Positions 55,001 through 64,000 are shown, counted from the first letter of the stretch. The stretch is DNA of 64,000 bases from Desulfobulbaceae bacterium (GCA_013201405.1 JABMJC010000002.1:1-64000); one strand, 5' to 3'. Numbers and translations are program-made. Notes: generated by a model not told the origin, from the sequence alone.

Positions 55001-56008
55001 ATGGATGAACAAATTTTTTCAGCCTTGGTGGTGCGCAAGCATGCAGATGGCAGCTGTACGCGGGCAATTGAAGAGCGCCGTGTGCGCGAGTTGCCTGTTG
55101 GTGATGTTTTGGTGCGGGTACTTTACTCATCCTTGAACTACAAGGATGCACTGTCCGGCAGTGGTAATACCGGTGTCAGCAAACATTATCCCCATACTCC
55201 AGGTGTTGATGCGGCGGGTGTGGTTGTGCAGTCGGCTGATGCGGCCTTCAAACCAGATGATGCGGTGCTTTGCACAGGATATGATCTGGGTATGAATACT
55301 CCCGGTGGGCTGGGGCAGTACATCCGTGTACCAGCAAAATGGCTCGTACACAAGCCGGCTTCCTTATCACTGCTGGAGAGCATGCAATACGGCACCGCAG
55401 GGTATACTGCGGCCCTTTGTGTGCTGGCACTGCAGGATGGCGAAATTACCACAGATTCTGGGGATATCCTGGTGACTGGAGCCACAGGCGGGGTGGGCAG
55501 CATTGCTGTGCATTTGCTCAGCCAGTTGGGCTATCGAGTTACAGCTTTGACCAGTAAAGAACATGCTGCAGAATTTTTACGTGATCTTGGGGCTGTTGCC
55601 ATAGAAGCCGTGCAGCAGTTTATGCACAACAAGGACAAATTGCTTTTGCCTGCGCGCTGGGCAGGCGTGGTGGACACGGTTGGTGGCGAAATTTTAGCTA
55701 CTGCGGTTAAAAGTACCGGTTTTGACGGCGTGATAACCTGTTGTGGCAATGCCGCCTCCCACGACCTGCCACTCAACGTGTATCCCTTTATCCTGCGCGG
55801 TGTACACCTAATTGGTATCTATTCAGCCGAAAGCCCGATGCACAAGCGGCTACGGGTATGGGAGAAACTGGCTGGAGAATGGAAGCTGCCGAAGATGGTT
55901 GAATTGAGCAGAATTATTCCTTTGGCCCAGGTGCCTGTCGAGATGGATGCCATGTTGGCAGGGCAAGCCCACGGGCGTATTGTGGTCGACATGCAGGAGG
56001 TTGGATGA
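55001..56008 (+). CDS. AcuI/YhdH-type medium-chain oxidoreductase (acrylyl-CoA/quinone reductase family)
   Basis: The 335-residue protein starts at the ATG at 55001, 49 bases after birA. It has the YhdH/AcuI start (MDEQIFSALVVRK), SSLNYKDALSGSGNTGVSKHYPHTPGVDAAG, the NADPH-binding VTGATGGVGSIAVHLLSQLGY, and VVDTVGGEIL. It has no zinc-binding cysteines, as expected. AcuI reduces acryloyl-CoA to propionyl-CoA. Propionate metabolism is a hallmark of several Desulfobulbus species, but the true substrate here is not known. It overlaps kdsD by four bases. Confidence 0.88.
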   Translation: MDEQIFSALVVRKHADGSCTRAIEERRVRELPVGDVLVRVLYSSLNYKDALSGSGNTGVSKHYPHTPGVDAAGVVVQSADAAFKPDDAVLCTGYDLGMNTPGGLGQYIRVPAKWLVHKPASLSLLESMQYGTAGYTAALCVLALQDGEITTDSGDILVTGATGGVGSIAVHLLSQLGYRVTALTSKEHAAEFLRDLGAVAIEAVQQFMHNKDKLLLPARWAGVVDTVGGEILATAVKSTGFDGVITCCGNAASHDLPLNVYPFILRGVHLIGIYSAESPMHKRLRVWEKLAGEWKLPKMVELSRIIPLAQVPVEMDAMLAGQAHGRIVVDMQEVG

Positions 56009-56976
56009 ACGTCTCTGAGGCAAAGCAGGTGCTGGCCATTGAGGCTGAAGGATTGCGGGCTGTGCATGATCGGTTGGGTTTGGAATTTGACGAAGCTATC
56101 AAACTGATCATGGCCTGTCCCAGCAGGGTGGTGGTCACCGGTATAGGCAAATCTGGTTTGGTCGGCCAAAAAATTGCAGCAACGCTCAATTCCACTGGCA
56201 GCCCTGCGTTTTTTCTCCACCCGGTAGAGGCCATGCATGGTGATTTGGGATTGGTGTCGCCCACTGATGTGGTGCTGGCCCTGTCCTATTCCGGCGAAAC
56301 TGCTGAACTCAATCAGCTACTCCACAGTTTGCAGCAGCGCCATGTGCCGATTGTTGCCATCTGTGGTTGTCCGGACTCCACCTTGGGGCAACTGGCCAAG
56401 GTAGTGCTCAACTCAGCGGTACCACGGGAAGCTTGCCCCTTGGGACTGGCACCAACAGCGTCGACCACGGCAATGCTTGCCCTGGGTGATGCACTGGCAG
56501 TGGTGCTGCTTGATCGCAAGCATTTCAAGATTGAAGATTTTCGTCGCAATCATCCCGGTGGCAGCCTGGGGGCACGCTTGAAGGTGGCCATTCGGGAAGT
56601 AATGCTGACAGGTGCAGCTGTGCCGCAGGTGCAGCTAACAACAAGCCTGGCAGCCACCCTGACCGAGTTGAATGAAAAAAATCTGGGTGCAGTTTTTGTG
56701 CTCGGAGAGCAGGGAGAGCTGGTTGGCATTGTTACGGATGGGGACATCCGTCGCGGCCTGTCTTCAGGACGCTCCTTTGAGTCGCTTGATCTGCACCAGG
56801 TGATGACCGCAAATCCTCTGTCTATTGCCAGTGATCTTTTGGCTGCAGATGCACTCAGCCTTATGCAGCAGCATGAAATAACCGTGTTGGCAGTGATTGA
56901 TCAAGACAGGCATTTTCAGGGCATTGTCCATCTGCACAACTTGCTTGGCAAGGGCGAATTCCGCTTCCTTATTTGA
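56005..56976 (+). CDS. kdsD: D-arabinose-5-phosphate isomerase KdsD
   Basis: KdsD makes arabinose 5-phosphate from ribulose 5-phosphate, the first step to Kdo for lipopolysaccharide. The 323-residue protein has a SIS domain with VVVTGIGKSGLVGQKIAATL, STGSPAFFLHPVEAMHGDLG and LSYSGETAELNQLL, then two CBS domains (about 205-320). The presence of a Kdo gene supports a diderm cell with LPS. Confidence 0.96.
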   Translation: MNVSEAKQVLAIEAEGLRAVHDRLGLEFDEAIKLIMACPSRVVVTGIGKSGLVGQKIAATLNSTGSPAFFLHPVEAMHGDLGLVSPTDVVLALSYSGETAELNQLLHSLQQRHVPIVAICGCPDSTLGQLAKVVLNSAVPREACPLGLAPTASTTAMLALGDALAVVLLDRKHFKIEDFRRNHPGGSLGARLKVAIREVMLTGAAVPQVQLTTSLAATLTELNEKNLGAVFVLGEQGELVGIVTDGDIRRGLSSGRSFESLDLHQVMTANPLSIASDLLAADALSLMQQHEITVLAVIDQDRHFQGIVHLHNLLGKGEFRFLI

Positions 56977-57117
56977 TTGTTGACCACTGCCCGTCGAAGA
57001 TATTTTCTATCTGTCGGCGCCTTTCCAGGTGCTCCACTGATCTTGTTCATGGTAGACAGCAGCGCAGAGCTGCGCCGCGTGTTTGTGGATAGTGAAAAAT
57101 AGATGCGGATGCACGCT

Positions 57118-57756
57118 CTATTTGATGCCGTGTTCAACGGCAAAGCGCACCAGGTCTGCCGAACTTTTCAACCGCAAGGTTTCCATCATACTGTACTTGT
57201 GAAATTCGACTGTTCTGGCCGATATACCGAGTATGGCTGCTGCCTCCTTGACTGAAAGGCCCTCGGCAAGGAGTTGCAGCACTTCGCGTTGGCGGGAGGT
57301 TAATCGGGAGAGGCGATCCTCCTGTTTTCCCTTGGGATGGCTGTGCTGGTAATTGAGCAGCTCTTCGGCCAGTATGGGCGTGATATAGGTTTGCCCCTTG
57401 AGGCCAGAGTTAATGGCAGTCAGCAATTCTGAGGGGGCAGAGTGTTTGAGTACATAACCCGAGGCGCCAGCATCAAAGGCACTAGCCGCATAGGCTACAT
57501 CGAGATGCATGGTGAGAAAGACAACGACGCATTGCGGATTTTTTTTCTTGAGCTGCCTTACCGCCTCGATCCCGTTTAAAAGCGGCATGGATACGTCTGC
57601 CACCACCACATCGGGCATGAGCTTGTCTGCCGCTTCGAGCAAGGCTCGCCCGTCTTCGACCATGCCCACCAGTTGATAGTTTGGTTCAAGCAGACCGCGC
57701 AGGCCTTCGCTCACCATACGATGATCGTCTGCCAGCAGTATTCGTGGTTTTTTCAT
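57118..57756 (-). CDS. NarL/FixJ-family response regulator
   Basis: The 212-residue protein has a receiver domain (ILLADDHRMVSEGL, phospho-acceptor in VVVADVSMPLLNG, KHSAPSELLTAI with the lysine) and a LuxR-type HTH (LTSRQREVLQLLAEGLSVKEAAAILGIS). The start ATG at 57756 has AAGGAGGAA. It follows the kinase gene by 13 bases, so the two form a two-component system. The regulated genes cannot be told from the sequence. Confidence 0.95.
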   Translation of the reverse strand: MKKPRILLADDHRMVSEGLRGLLEPNYQLVGMVEDGRALLEAADKLMPDVVVADVSMPLLNGIEAVRQLKKKNPQCVVVFLTMHLDVAYAASAFDAGASGYVLKHSAPSELLTAINSGLKGQTYITPILAEELLNYQHSHPKGKQEDRLSRLTSRQREVLQLLAEGLSVKEAAAILGISARTVEFHKYSMMETLRLKSSADLVRFAVEHGIK

Positions 57757-57769
57757 CTTTTCCTCCTTG

Positions 57770-59620
57770 TCATAACGGCACCGACACATCGATCACCGTC
57801 CCTTGCCCCGGTTCGGAGCGGACAGTGAACTCTCCCTTGACGTATTGCACCCGTTCCCGCATGCTTGCCAGGCCAATCCCTGGAGTGTGGCGGGTGCATT
57901 GCGGTTCAAAGCCGGTACCGTCATCTTCGATGGTTGCCAACAGACGGTGCGGAGTTTGTTTGAGGAAGATATCCACATGGTGGGCACGGGCATGCTTGGC
58001 AATGTTGCGCAGGCTTTCCTGAATAACCCGGTACACACACAGGGCAATTTCCTTGGGAATGGTGTCGGAGAGGTCGCTGATATGGCAGCCCACTGGTATG
58101 TTTTCCCGGTCGGTAAAGTTGAGACAGAGGGAGTGTACCGCCTGTTTTAAGCCTAGATCAGCGAGAATGGCTGGATGTAATTCTCGAGAAAGGCTGTGTA
58201 TATCTTTAGACAGAGCAATCAGCTGGGTTTTGATGTGGGCAATCTTTTCCGTCATGGCTGGTCCATAGGGCTGGGCCTGGATTTCCAAGGTGCCTATTTC
58301 AATACTCACTGCCGCCAGCCGCTGGGCATAGTCGTCATGGAATTCTCGGGGCAGGCGGCTGAGTTCCTCTTCCTGGGAAGAGATCAGCCGGCCAGCCAGA
58401 TCTTGAAGTTCTTGCTGGCTGCTCCGCAGAGCCTTTTCCGCCAGTTTGCGATGGTGCAGGTTGAATACCAGCCCAACAATCAAACCCGACTGTATGGCGA
58501 GGAGCAGTACCACGCCGATAATGAGGAATTTGTACTGATCCCACAGGGTGTTTTCACGGAAGAGAACCGTACTGTTACCGGGCAGCAGATCCTCATCAAT
58601 GTGATGGATGCTGAGTTGGCGCCAGTCATAAAGATTGCTGTGACTGCCGCTGGTGACAAAGAACTTTTGCATTGTCGTTGTTTGTCCCCGGAGCATCTGC
58701 AGGGCGAGTTCCGCTGCCTGGGCTCCTTCAAGGCGCAGGGAAATCAGGGGGCCGCCAACAATGCCATGGCCAAGGTAGGACTCGTATGGGCCGAAAACAG
58801 GGTAGTCGCTCACCGCAACAATTGATTGCAGTACATTTTTGGGAATAAAGCTGCGGCCTTTGGCATCGACAAAAAGGGTCGAGTAAAAAATGAGGCTTTC
58901 CTTGGGCAGGCTTTCACAGCGGGAGAGCACTTCTCCCAGGCTCAATCCGGTCAGATCGATTAGTTGGAGACGTTCGCCCATGTCTTTGAGGGCCTTTCTC
59001 AAGGCAATGGCCCGGGCCTCGTCATTTTCAAACGCTCCGGCTATCAGTACCGCATTTTTTGTACCTGGCTTGAGGCGCAGGGCAGAATCCACTAGCTGTT
59101 GCGCCATGGCTGCGGGTTCAAGTATTCCATTGACCCTGTTTTTAAGCGGTGAGGCAAGGAGTTGGTCGCCCAGTGCTTCGGGCACGGAACAGACCACTAT
59201 TGGAATCAGGGGAAAGATGTACTCCCCATAGTCCATCAAAAAGTGGGCGGCTGGGACATCGACACAGATAATCAGATCTATTTTTTTAGCGTGATAGCGC
59301 TGGTGGAGGAGGTCGGCCAGGGCCTGGCGCTGGGCTGTGTCGCGGAAACGGGAAAGATCGAGGTATTCGGGAAAGAGCTGTATGCTGAATTGGGTTTGCT
59401 CGGCAAGTACATCGTGCAGTCCTTTTTCCACCATCTCGGTGGCAGGGAAGCCACGCGGCTGGGAATAGAGAATGACTACCTGTTTCTCCTCTTTTCCTGC
59501 CGGCACGGCAGGTTCGCTGCTCCCCGGTGCAGGCTGCCCGATGAGCAGCATGACCAGGAGAACGGCACAAAAGACTAAGACATTGCGGACTGTGCAGGTA
59601 TGCAGCTTTTTATTCAGCAT
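57770..59620 (-). CDS. HisKA_3-type sensor kinase with periplasmic ABC-substrate-binding-like domain
   Basis: The 616-residue protein has a signal anchor at about 12-31, then a domain of about 300 residues that resembles periplasmic ABC substrate-binding proteins (EKQVVILYSQPRGFPA, with a two-lobed fold expected). A second transmembrane helix lies near 368-392. The cytoplasmic part has the HisKA_3 dimerisation motif with the phospho-histidine in REFHDDYAQRLAAV and an ATPase domain with DDGTGFEP and GIGLASMRERV. It is the partner of the response regulator downstream. The ligand is unknown. Confidence 0.92.
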   Translation of the reverse strand: MLNKKLHTCTVRNVLVFCAVLLVMLLIGQPAPGSSEPAVPAGKEEKQVVILYSQPRGFPATEMVEKGLHDVLAEQTQFSIQLFPEYLDLSRFRDTAQRQALADLLHQRYHAKKIDLIICVDVPAAHFLMDYGEYIFPLIPIVVCSVPEALGDQLLASPLKNRVNGILEPAAMAQQLVDSALRLKPGTKNAVLIAGAFENDEARAIALRKALKDMGERLQLIDLTGLSLGEVLSRCESLPKESLIFYSTLFVDAKGRSFIPKNVLQSIVAVSDYPVFGPYESYLGHGIVGGPLISLRLEGAQAAELALQMLRGQTTTMQKFFVTSGSHSNLYDWRQLSIHHIDEDLLPGNSTVLFRENTLWDQYKFLIIGVVLLLAIQSGLIVGLVFNLHHRKLAEKALRSSQQELQDLAGRLISSQEEELSRLPREFHDDYAQRLAAVSIEIGTLEIQAQPYGPAMTEKIAHIKTQLIALSKDIHSLSRELHPAILADLGLKQAVHSLCLNFTDRENIPVGCHISDLSDTIPKEIALCVYRVIQESLRNIAKHARAHHVDIFLKQTPHRLLATIEDDGTGFEPQCTRHTPGIGLASMRERVQYVKGEFTVRSEPGQGTVIDVSVPL

Positions 59621-59792
59621 GGCTCACTCTACCCCCAAACGATAATGACTGCAATTCGACTCTTCAGATTTCAGATACAAGGATACTGCAGAAAAAAATG
59701 ATAGGAACACTCCTGTTGCGGTACAGGATGTTTTTGGTGCGATGGTGGAATTTTGTTTTCGTCCTTCTTGGCTGTGGCTAGGGAGAGAGAAT

Positions 59793-59827
59793 AAAAAAAC
59801 AGCCGGTGCATGGTTTGCACCGGCTGT
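59793..59827 (-). terminator. Rho-independent terminator of the trxB-trxA-arylsulfotransferase operon
   Basis: A perfect 12-base stem (59799-59810 with 59816-59827, ACAGCCGGTGCA and its complement) with a five-base loop is followed, on the minus strand, by seven T residues (59799-59793). It lies 140 bases after the sulfotransferase stop. In the remaining 59621-59968 gap I see nothing else. Confidence 0.88.
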
Positions 59828-59968
59828 CGCCGAGGACCTGCGTATTGCGTTCTTGGTTTGTTTCTGTCCTGCCCAAGCTGCAGGTGGTTTGGCCTGTTTG
59901 GCCGGCTCCTCAGTTTAACTGCCTGCGGGCATTGTGCAGGCCTTCGGTTTGTAGAGGGATTTCTTTCT

Positions 59969-61849
59969 CTAGCAGCAGAGGGTTACCCCGGATTGGTATT
60001 TTTTATCGTTGATGATCACCTTGAGATTGAAGATACCCTTAAGGCCCCTCTTGCTGATGTGCATCTTCACATCGCGATCATCCTCCTCCAAGTATGCGCC
60101 GGAACACATGGCCAGGTAGTTGGACCTGGAGGTGTTGACAAAATAGTTGTGGCTTTCGTCCTCATTTTCCAGCAGGAGCATAACCAGGGTGCCCTTTTCG
60201 AAGCGGCCAAAGAAGACAAAGCGATCTTCATCTTCTTCAATCTTGATTTGATGAAAGCTACTGGGCAGTTCGAATACCTCTTCTGCATCGGGTACTGTGC
60301 CGAACTCTTCGGTAATTTCCAACTCGCCCAGGAGTTGGCCTGCGCCCAGTTCAATATTGGCACCATCGTGATAGAGCGACAGTTTCTCTGCACGGTAGAA
60401 GTTACCTTCGGTCTCCAGCTGATAGAGCACTACGCCGTCCTTTTCTTCCACGGTGATGGAGCGCAGTTCGTGGTTGGGATTGTCCATATCCAAAAATGCG
60501 CCGAGCTGGTCGGAGGCTTGGCCATTCTCGCGACCAATACCGCCCGAATGGATCATGTAGTGGCCTTCGTCGTAGTATTCCACGTTGCAGATGTACGGGG
60601 AGAAAAATTCCTGGCCACGCTCCTTACCATACTGCCAAACCTGCTCGATCTCCATCTTGTCGGTGTCGATACGGTAGCGTACGCCGCGGGAAAAATTCTT
60701 GTTGTTTTTGATGTAGTTTTCTTTCTTTTTGGCACGGTACTGGCCGTTGTCAAAACACATCACATCGCCGTTGGGGCAGATGACGCAGGCATGCTGCTCG
60801 TACTGCCAGTCGAACTTGGAGAGATCACCCACAGGCTTGAAGAAATATTTTTTCTGCATGTCCTCGGGCCAACCTTCAGGATCGCCAACAATCCAGTTCA
60901 GCTTGCCGGTGTCGTAGTCGATGTTGATCACCGCATCCTGGTGTCGGCCAGAAAGGGAGATGCTGTTGGTTTTTTTGTCGTACCATACCGCATTGTTGTG
61001 GAACCAGTCGTGCGCATCCTGGGAGCCGGAACCAGCCACATCCATGGGCAGAATGTCGCGGTAATCCCAGGTCTTCAGGATGGCGCCGGTGTTGCGGTCG
61101 ATCAGTACCAGCATGTCTTCCACGGTGTCCCGGCTAAAATCCTGGGTGCAGGCCAGGAGGTTGCCATCTTCCATCTCGAAATGATCGTGATGGTAGTTGC
61201 CCGGCATGCGGTACTCTTTGTAGATTTTGCCCAGCAGGTTGATTTCAATCATGCCGGTTGCGTTGTAGGGCATATGACAGAAACGGCTGGAGCCGGTAAC
61301 AATGTTACCGTTTTTCATTCGTTTGATGTCGAACATGGTGTTTTCGGTGAGCAGCCAGCGGATATCGCCTTTGTAGTCATAGGCAGTGGGTAGATTCTTG
61401 CCCGCAGGGGTCAGAAACATAATATTGTCGCCCAGATAATCCAAAGAAGCCTGAATATTGATGCAGCGGCAGATATCTTCGGGCAGTTTGTCGGTGGTGA
61501 TGGTCAGGCTGGTGGTTTTGCCGTCAGGCAAAGAGATGGTCACCTTGTTGTCAAAATCTTCATACAAGCCGAGCACAGGCAGGTAATGTTCGGTGGCTGC
61601 CGGGAAGGTGTGGGTGATGTTTTCACGTTCATAGCGCTTGCCATGCACGGTGAGGGTCGGTGCAACCTTGTCCTCGGTTTTGAACAGCACCAGGGCGCAG
61701 AGCGGGTTAATCAGGTACGGGTTGGGAACCACCATGGGCTCTGCAAAGGAGGGGTTCTTTTTGGCAAATTCTGCAAGAAATGTTTTTTCGGCCTGTGCCT
61801 GTTGGGTAATGAGATGATCCTGGCTGGTGTACTGAATCTTATAATTCAT
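59969..61849 (-). CDS. Arylsulfate sulfotransferase (AssT family), no signal peptide
   Basis: AssT moves sulfuryl groups from one phenol ester to another through a histidine intermediate. The 626-residue protein keeps the family landmarks: NYHHDHFEMEDGNLL (substrate His), DAHDWFHNNAV, SLSGRHQDAVINI (substrate Arg) and YEQHACVICPNGD, with the likely catalytic His at residue 353. Two cysteines, C355 and C358, form a CxxC right after that histidine. The N-terminus (MNYKIQYTSQDHL) has no signal peptide, unlike the periplasmic E. coli enzyme that works with DsbL-DsbI. It is the last gene of an operon with trxB and trxA. Confidence 0.88.
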   Translation of the reverse strand: MNYKIQYTSQDHLITQQAQAEKTFLAEFAKKNPSFAEPMVVPNPYLINPLCALVLFKTEDKVAPTLTVHGKRYERENITHTFPAATEHYLPVLGLYEDFDNKVTISLPDGKTTSLTITTDKLPEDICRCINIQASLDYLGDNIMFLTPAGKNLPTAYDYKGDIRWLLTENTMFDIKRMKNGNIVTGSSRFCHMPYNATGMIEINLLGKIYKEYRMPGNYHHDHFEMEDGNLLACTQDFSRDTVEDMLVLIDRNTGAILKTWDYRDILPMDVAGSGSQDAHDWFHNNAVWYDKKTNSISLSGRHQDAVINIDYDTGKLNWIVGDPEGWPEDMQKKYFFKPVGDLSKFDWQYEQHACVICPNGDVMCFDNGQYRAKKKENYIKNNKNFSRGVRYRIDTDKMEIEQVWQYGKERGQEFFSPYICNVEYYDEGHYMIHSGGIGRENGQASDQLGAFLDMDNPNHELRSITVEEKDGVVLYQLETEGNFYRAEKLSLYHDGANIELGAGQLLGELEITEEFGTVPDAEEVFELPSSFHQIKIEEDEDRFVFFGRFEKGTLVMLLLENEDESHNYFVNTSRSNYLAMCSGAYLEEDDRDVKMHISKRGLKGIFNLKVIINDKKYQSGVTLCC

Positions 61850-61864
61850 GGTCTCTCCTCCTTA

Positions 61865-62173
61865 TTAATAAAGTGCCTCAATGGCATTGATGATGGCGGG
61901 TTTCTGCTTAAGTCCTTCCAGACGGCTGACCTCCTGGCCGTCTTTGAAGAACAGCATGGTGGGAAAACCCTTGACGCCAAGCCGTTCCTTTAATTCCCGA
62001 TTTTCGTCGAAATCAATGATGTAGATGGGAAAATCAGGTTTTTGCTTGCTGATGTCCTTGAGTACAAAGGACAGCATTTTGCAGGGCCCACAGGTCTTGG
62101 AATAGAATTCGATCATCTTCGGCGTGGCCGGATCCAGGGTTTCGTATTCCTTTTCTGTAATTTCAGTAATCAT
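61865..62173 (-). CDS. trxA: Thioredoxin
   Basis: The 102-residue protein has the thioredoxin fold with the active site TCGPCKM (C28, C31), a cis-proline in KGFPTMLFF and the ending GLKQKPAIINAIEALY. It is slightly shorter and more acidic than E. coli Trx1. It lies 17 bases after trxB and 15 before the sulfotransferase gene, so all three are one transcript. Confidence 0.95.
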   Translation of the reverse strand: MITEITEKEYETLDPATPKMIEFYSKTCGPCKMLSFVLKDISKQKPDFPIYIIDFDENRELKERLGVKGFPTMLFFKDGQEVSRLEGLKQKPAIINAIEALY

Positions 62174-62190
62174 TGCAATATTTCTCCTGT

Positions 62191-63117
62191 TTACTTGAGT
62201 GATTCGACATAGGATGCTGCGCTGTTGGCTGCCACTGCACCGTCTGAACAGGCGGTGATAATTTGCCGAAGGTGTTTTACGGTAATATCACCGGCACCAA
62301 AAATGCCGGGCACAGAGGTGCACATGCGGGCATCGGTCTGGATGCAGCCTGTACGGTCAAGGATACCAAGATCGGCAAAAGCCTGCGAAGATGCCGAAAA
62401 GCCGATGTATTCAAACACCCCGTCGCAGGTAACGTAACGTTCGGTGGCGTCTTCCTTGGTCGATTTGAAGCGCACACCGGTCAGCCGGTCTGTACCTGTG
62501 AACTCCAACACCTCCTGGTAGGGATAGATGGTGACGTTGGGCATTTTGCGCAGCTGATCGCAGGCCTTGGGATCGGCAGTCAGGTCAAGCATGGTGACAA
62601 TGGTCAATTTGGTGCAGATACCGGCCAGGTAAATAGACTCCTCCACTGCCGAGTTGCCGCCGCCAATAACCACCACCTCCTTGTCGCGGTACTGTGCGCC
62701 ATCGCAGATCGCGCACCAGCTAATGCCGTTGGCCGCCCACTCTTCCTCACCAGGTACGCCCAGGCGTCTGGGTACGGTGCCAGTAGCCAGGATAACCGCC
62801 TTGGCCTGATATACGGTACCTTCTTCCTCGCAGGTAACAGTCTTCAGGTCCCCGCCATTGCTGATGTTGACAACCGTTTTGTAGTCAAATTCCACTCCCA
62901 GTTCCTGGGTGTGTTCAAACATCTTGATCGCCAATTCGGCGCCGCTCAATTTGCCGGTTCCGGTGTAGTTTTCGACCTCGTTGGTGTTGATCATTTGTCC
63001 GCCAGGCGCCAGTCGGTCGAGCAGCAACACCTTCATGTTGGCGCGGATGGCGTAAATGGCTGCGGTCATACCGGCCGGTCCGGATCCAACGATGATGATG
63101 TCATAGATGTTTCCCAT
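62191..63117 (-). CDS. trxB: Thioredoxin reductase
   Basis: TrxB is an FAD/NAD(P)H flavoprotein that reduces TrxA. I start it at the ATG at 63117 (MGNIYDIIIVGSGPAG) after GGAGG; the longer frame adds ten unlikely residues. The 308-residue protein has the FAD loop at 9-16, the redox-active CAIC at residues 135-138, the nucleotide-binding VVIGGGNSAVEE and the FAD-binding IFGAGDITVK. It is first in the operon. Confidence 0.96.
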   Translation of the reverse strand: MGNIYDIIIVGSGPAGMTAAIYAIRANMKVLLLDRLAPGGQMINTNEVENYTGTGKLSGAELAIKMFEHTQELGVEFDYKTVVNISNGGDLKTVTCEEEGTVYQAKAVILATGTVPRRLGVPGEEEWAANGISWCAICDGAQYRDKEVVVIGGGNSAVEESIYLAGICTKLTIVTMLDLTADPKACDQLRKMPNVTIYPYQEVLEFTGTDRLTGVRFKSTKEDATERYVTCDGVFEYIGFSASSQAFADLGILDRTGCIQTDARMCTSVPGIFGAGDITVKHLRQIITACSDGAVAANSAASYVESLK

Positions 63118-64000
63118 AATAGCCTCCTTGGTTGCTTCGCTTTTCAAAAGAACGAAGCGCGTACAGTGTGGAATACGATGGTGGATCGCTTTATTGCCAA
63201 AAAAATGTGCGAGTAGCCTGGCGTGATGGATGCGTTTACTTGGACGCTTTGAACGCAGGCAACATCTCTATGCTTTATACGGTTACTTTAAAAAAAAAGA
63301 CCATTGTAGCAACTCGCAAAATTACCAGGTTTTGCTGTTAATTTTTCAGAGCAGGGATGTGATGAAGATATCCTGATACGTACACTGCGTCCTGTATGGC
63401 AGTGGAATGTGTTGGGTCCCTACGGACAGGGGGGTGTGGCGCTGCCGCGGCAATGGGTTGGGCCCAAAGGTGATTCCAGGCTTTCCGGTACATGGCTGAG
63501 GGTTTATTTGTGCCAGCAGATAGGGCTGCATGTCCGAGCCTGTGAATGGCTTATTCTGTTTGATGCGACCGTCTCTGTTCGCCATCTGTTTACAAGTTTT
63601 TCCTATTTAAACGGCTGTAAGAAAGGTTAATTTTCTGTGGCAGAAGCGCAAAAAGCCGTCTAAGCGGGTGGTTTTTTTGTACACTGCACTTTTTCTTCTG
63701 CGAAAGATGTTCGACAAGGATCGAAGCCAAAACTGTTAATTCTCCGCACCTTGTGTTTGTTGGAGGTAACGGCGGAACCTCGAATGAGGGTAGTATTTAG
63801 AGCTGGACTATGGTTCAGTTTGTTGACGGGAATAGTTAGGGCGTTTTTTAGTGAAAACTCCTGGTACATTTCCAGCACTCTTGACCAGGCAAGGTGTGGA
63901 CGGGCGATTGTGAAGTGGTGCAAGGGGGTTATGCAGATCTTGAATCAGAAAGCAGTCTGACTGTGCAGTGCTGGTGCGTGGCAGGTAAACATGCAGAGGA
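63118..64000. other. Terminal 0.9 kb with no recognised gene
   Basis: Several short frames occur on both strands (for example 63409-63630 + and 63751-63960 +), but none has a recognisable motif or a good ribosome site. A weak wobble-rich hairpin at 63655-63672 is followed by seven T residues on the + strand and might be a terminator. The 5' region of the trxB operon starts here; I see no clear promoter. Confidence 0.45.

Noticed and set aside
59810-61393. 527-codon open frame on the + strand opposite the arylsulfotransferase gene
   Set aside because: The minus-strand gene carries all AssT motifs and operon context; the + frame is a Val/Ile/Phe-rich shadow that begins inside the terminator hairpin.
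63409-63960. Short frames near the right end (73 and 69 codons on +, 87 codons on -)
   Set aside because: No ribosome sites, no motifs and non-biased composition; left as unassigned sequence.

Overview
The window is 64 kb of a moderately GC-rich, gene-dense bacterial chromosome. It comes very probably from a sulfate-reducing member of the Desulfobulbaceae/Desulfobulbales (former Deltaproteobacteria). The strongest evidence is a complete dsrA-dsrB-dsrD operon for dissimilatory sulfite reductase (51.1-54.2 kb). A diderm envelope (type II secretion, kdsD), meso-DAP peptidoglycan and a classical dcw cluster agree with this. I see no insertion sequence, prophage, CRISPR array, rRNA or tRNA gene.

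Layout. 0-7 kb: type II secretion genes gspN (cut by the window edge), gspC, gspD and gspE on the + strand, with gspF inverted against gspE. 7.2-15.3 kb: DNA repair and RNA genes: recN, a PP-loop tRNA-thiolation-like gene, a tRNA nucleotidyltransferase/poly(A) polymerase, rlmE, yebC, ruvC, ruvA and ruvB. 15.4-32 kb: the dcw cluster, with a promoter and decameric MraZ boxes, then mraZ, rsmH, ftsL, an ftsI-like gene, a fused murE-murF, mraY, murD, murG, murC, murB, ftsQ, ftsA and ftsZ. 32-43.3 kb: mixed genes (radical SAM, histidine kinase, Bcr/CflA transporter, ddl, serS, tatC, DUF523, ftsB-like, fmdB-like, a diverged uracil-DNA glycosylase, upp). 43.4-51.1 kb: a diadenylate-cyclase-like protein, dnaG, the 3' stump of an rpoD-type sigma factor gene, dprA, rpe and pgi. 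51.1-54.2 kb: the dsr operon with its own promoter, a leader hairpin and a strong terminator. 54.2-63.1 kb: birA, an acuI/yhdH-type reductase and kdsD, followed on the minus strand by a two-component system and a trxB-trxA-arylsulfotransferase operon with its own terminator. 63.1-64 kb: no recognisable gene.

The most unusual part is the division cluster. The ftsI-position protein keeps the FtsI fold landmarks and a C-terminal PASTA domain, but it has lost the active-site serine and lysine, the SxN segment and the KTG motif. In the same operon ftsW, which normally lies between murD and murG, is missing: murD and murG overlap. The septal glycosyltransferase/transpeptidase pair therefore looks dismantled here while ftsA, ftsZ, ftsQ, ftsL and all mur genes remain. 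An rpoD remnant behind dnaG shows gene erosion or relocation nearby. Other points of interest are a DisA_N-like protein with an altered second motif, a leaderless arylsulfotransferase linked to thioredoxin instead of Dsb proteins, and a terminator-like hairpin between the dsrA promoter and its start codon.
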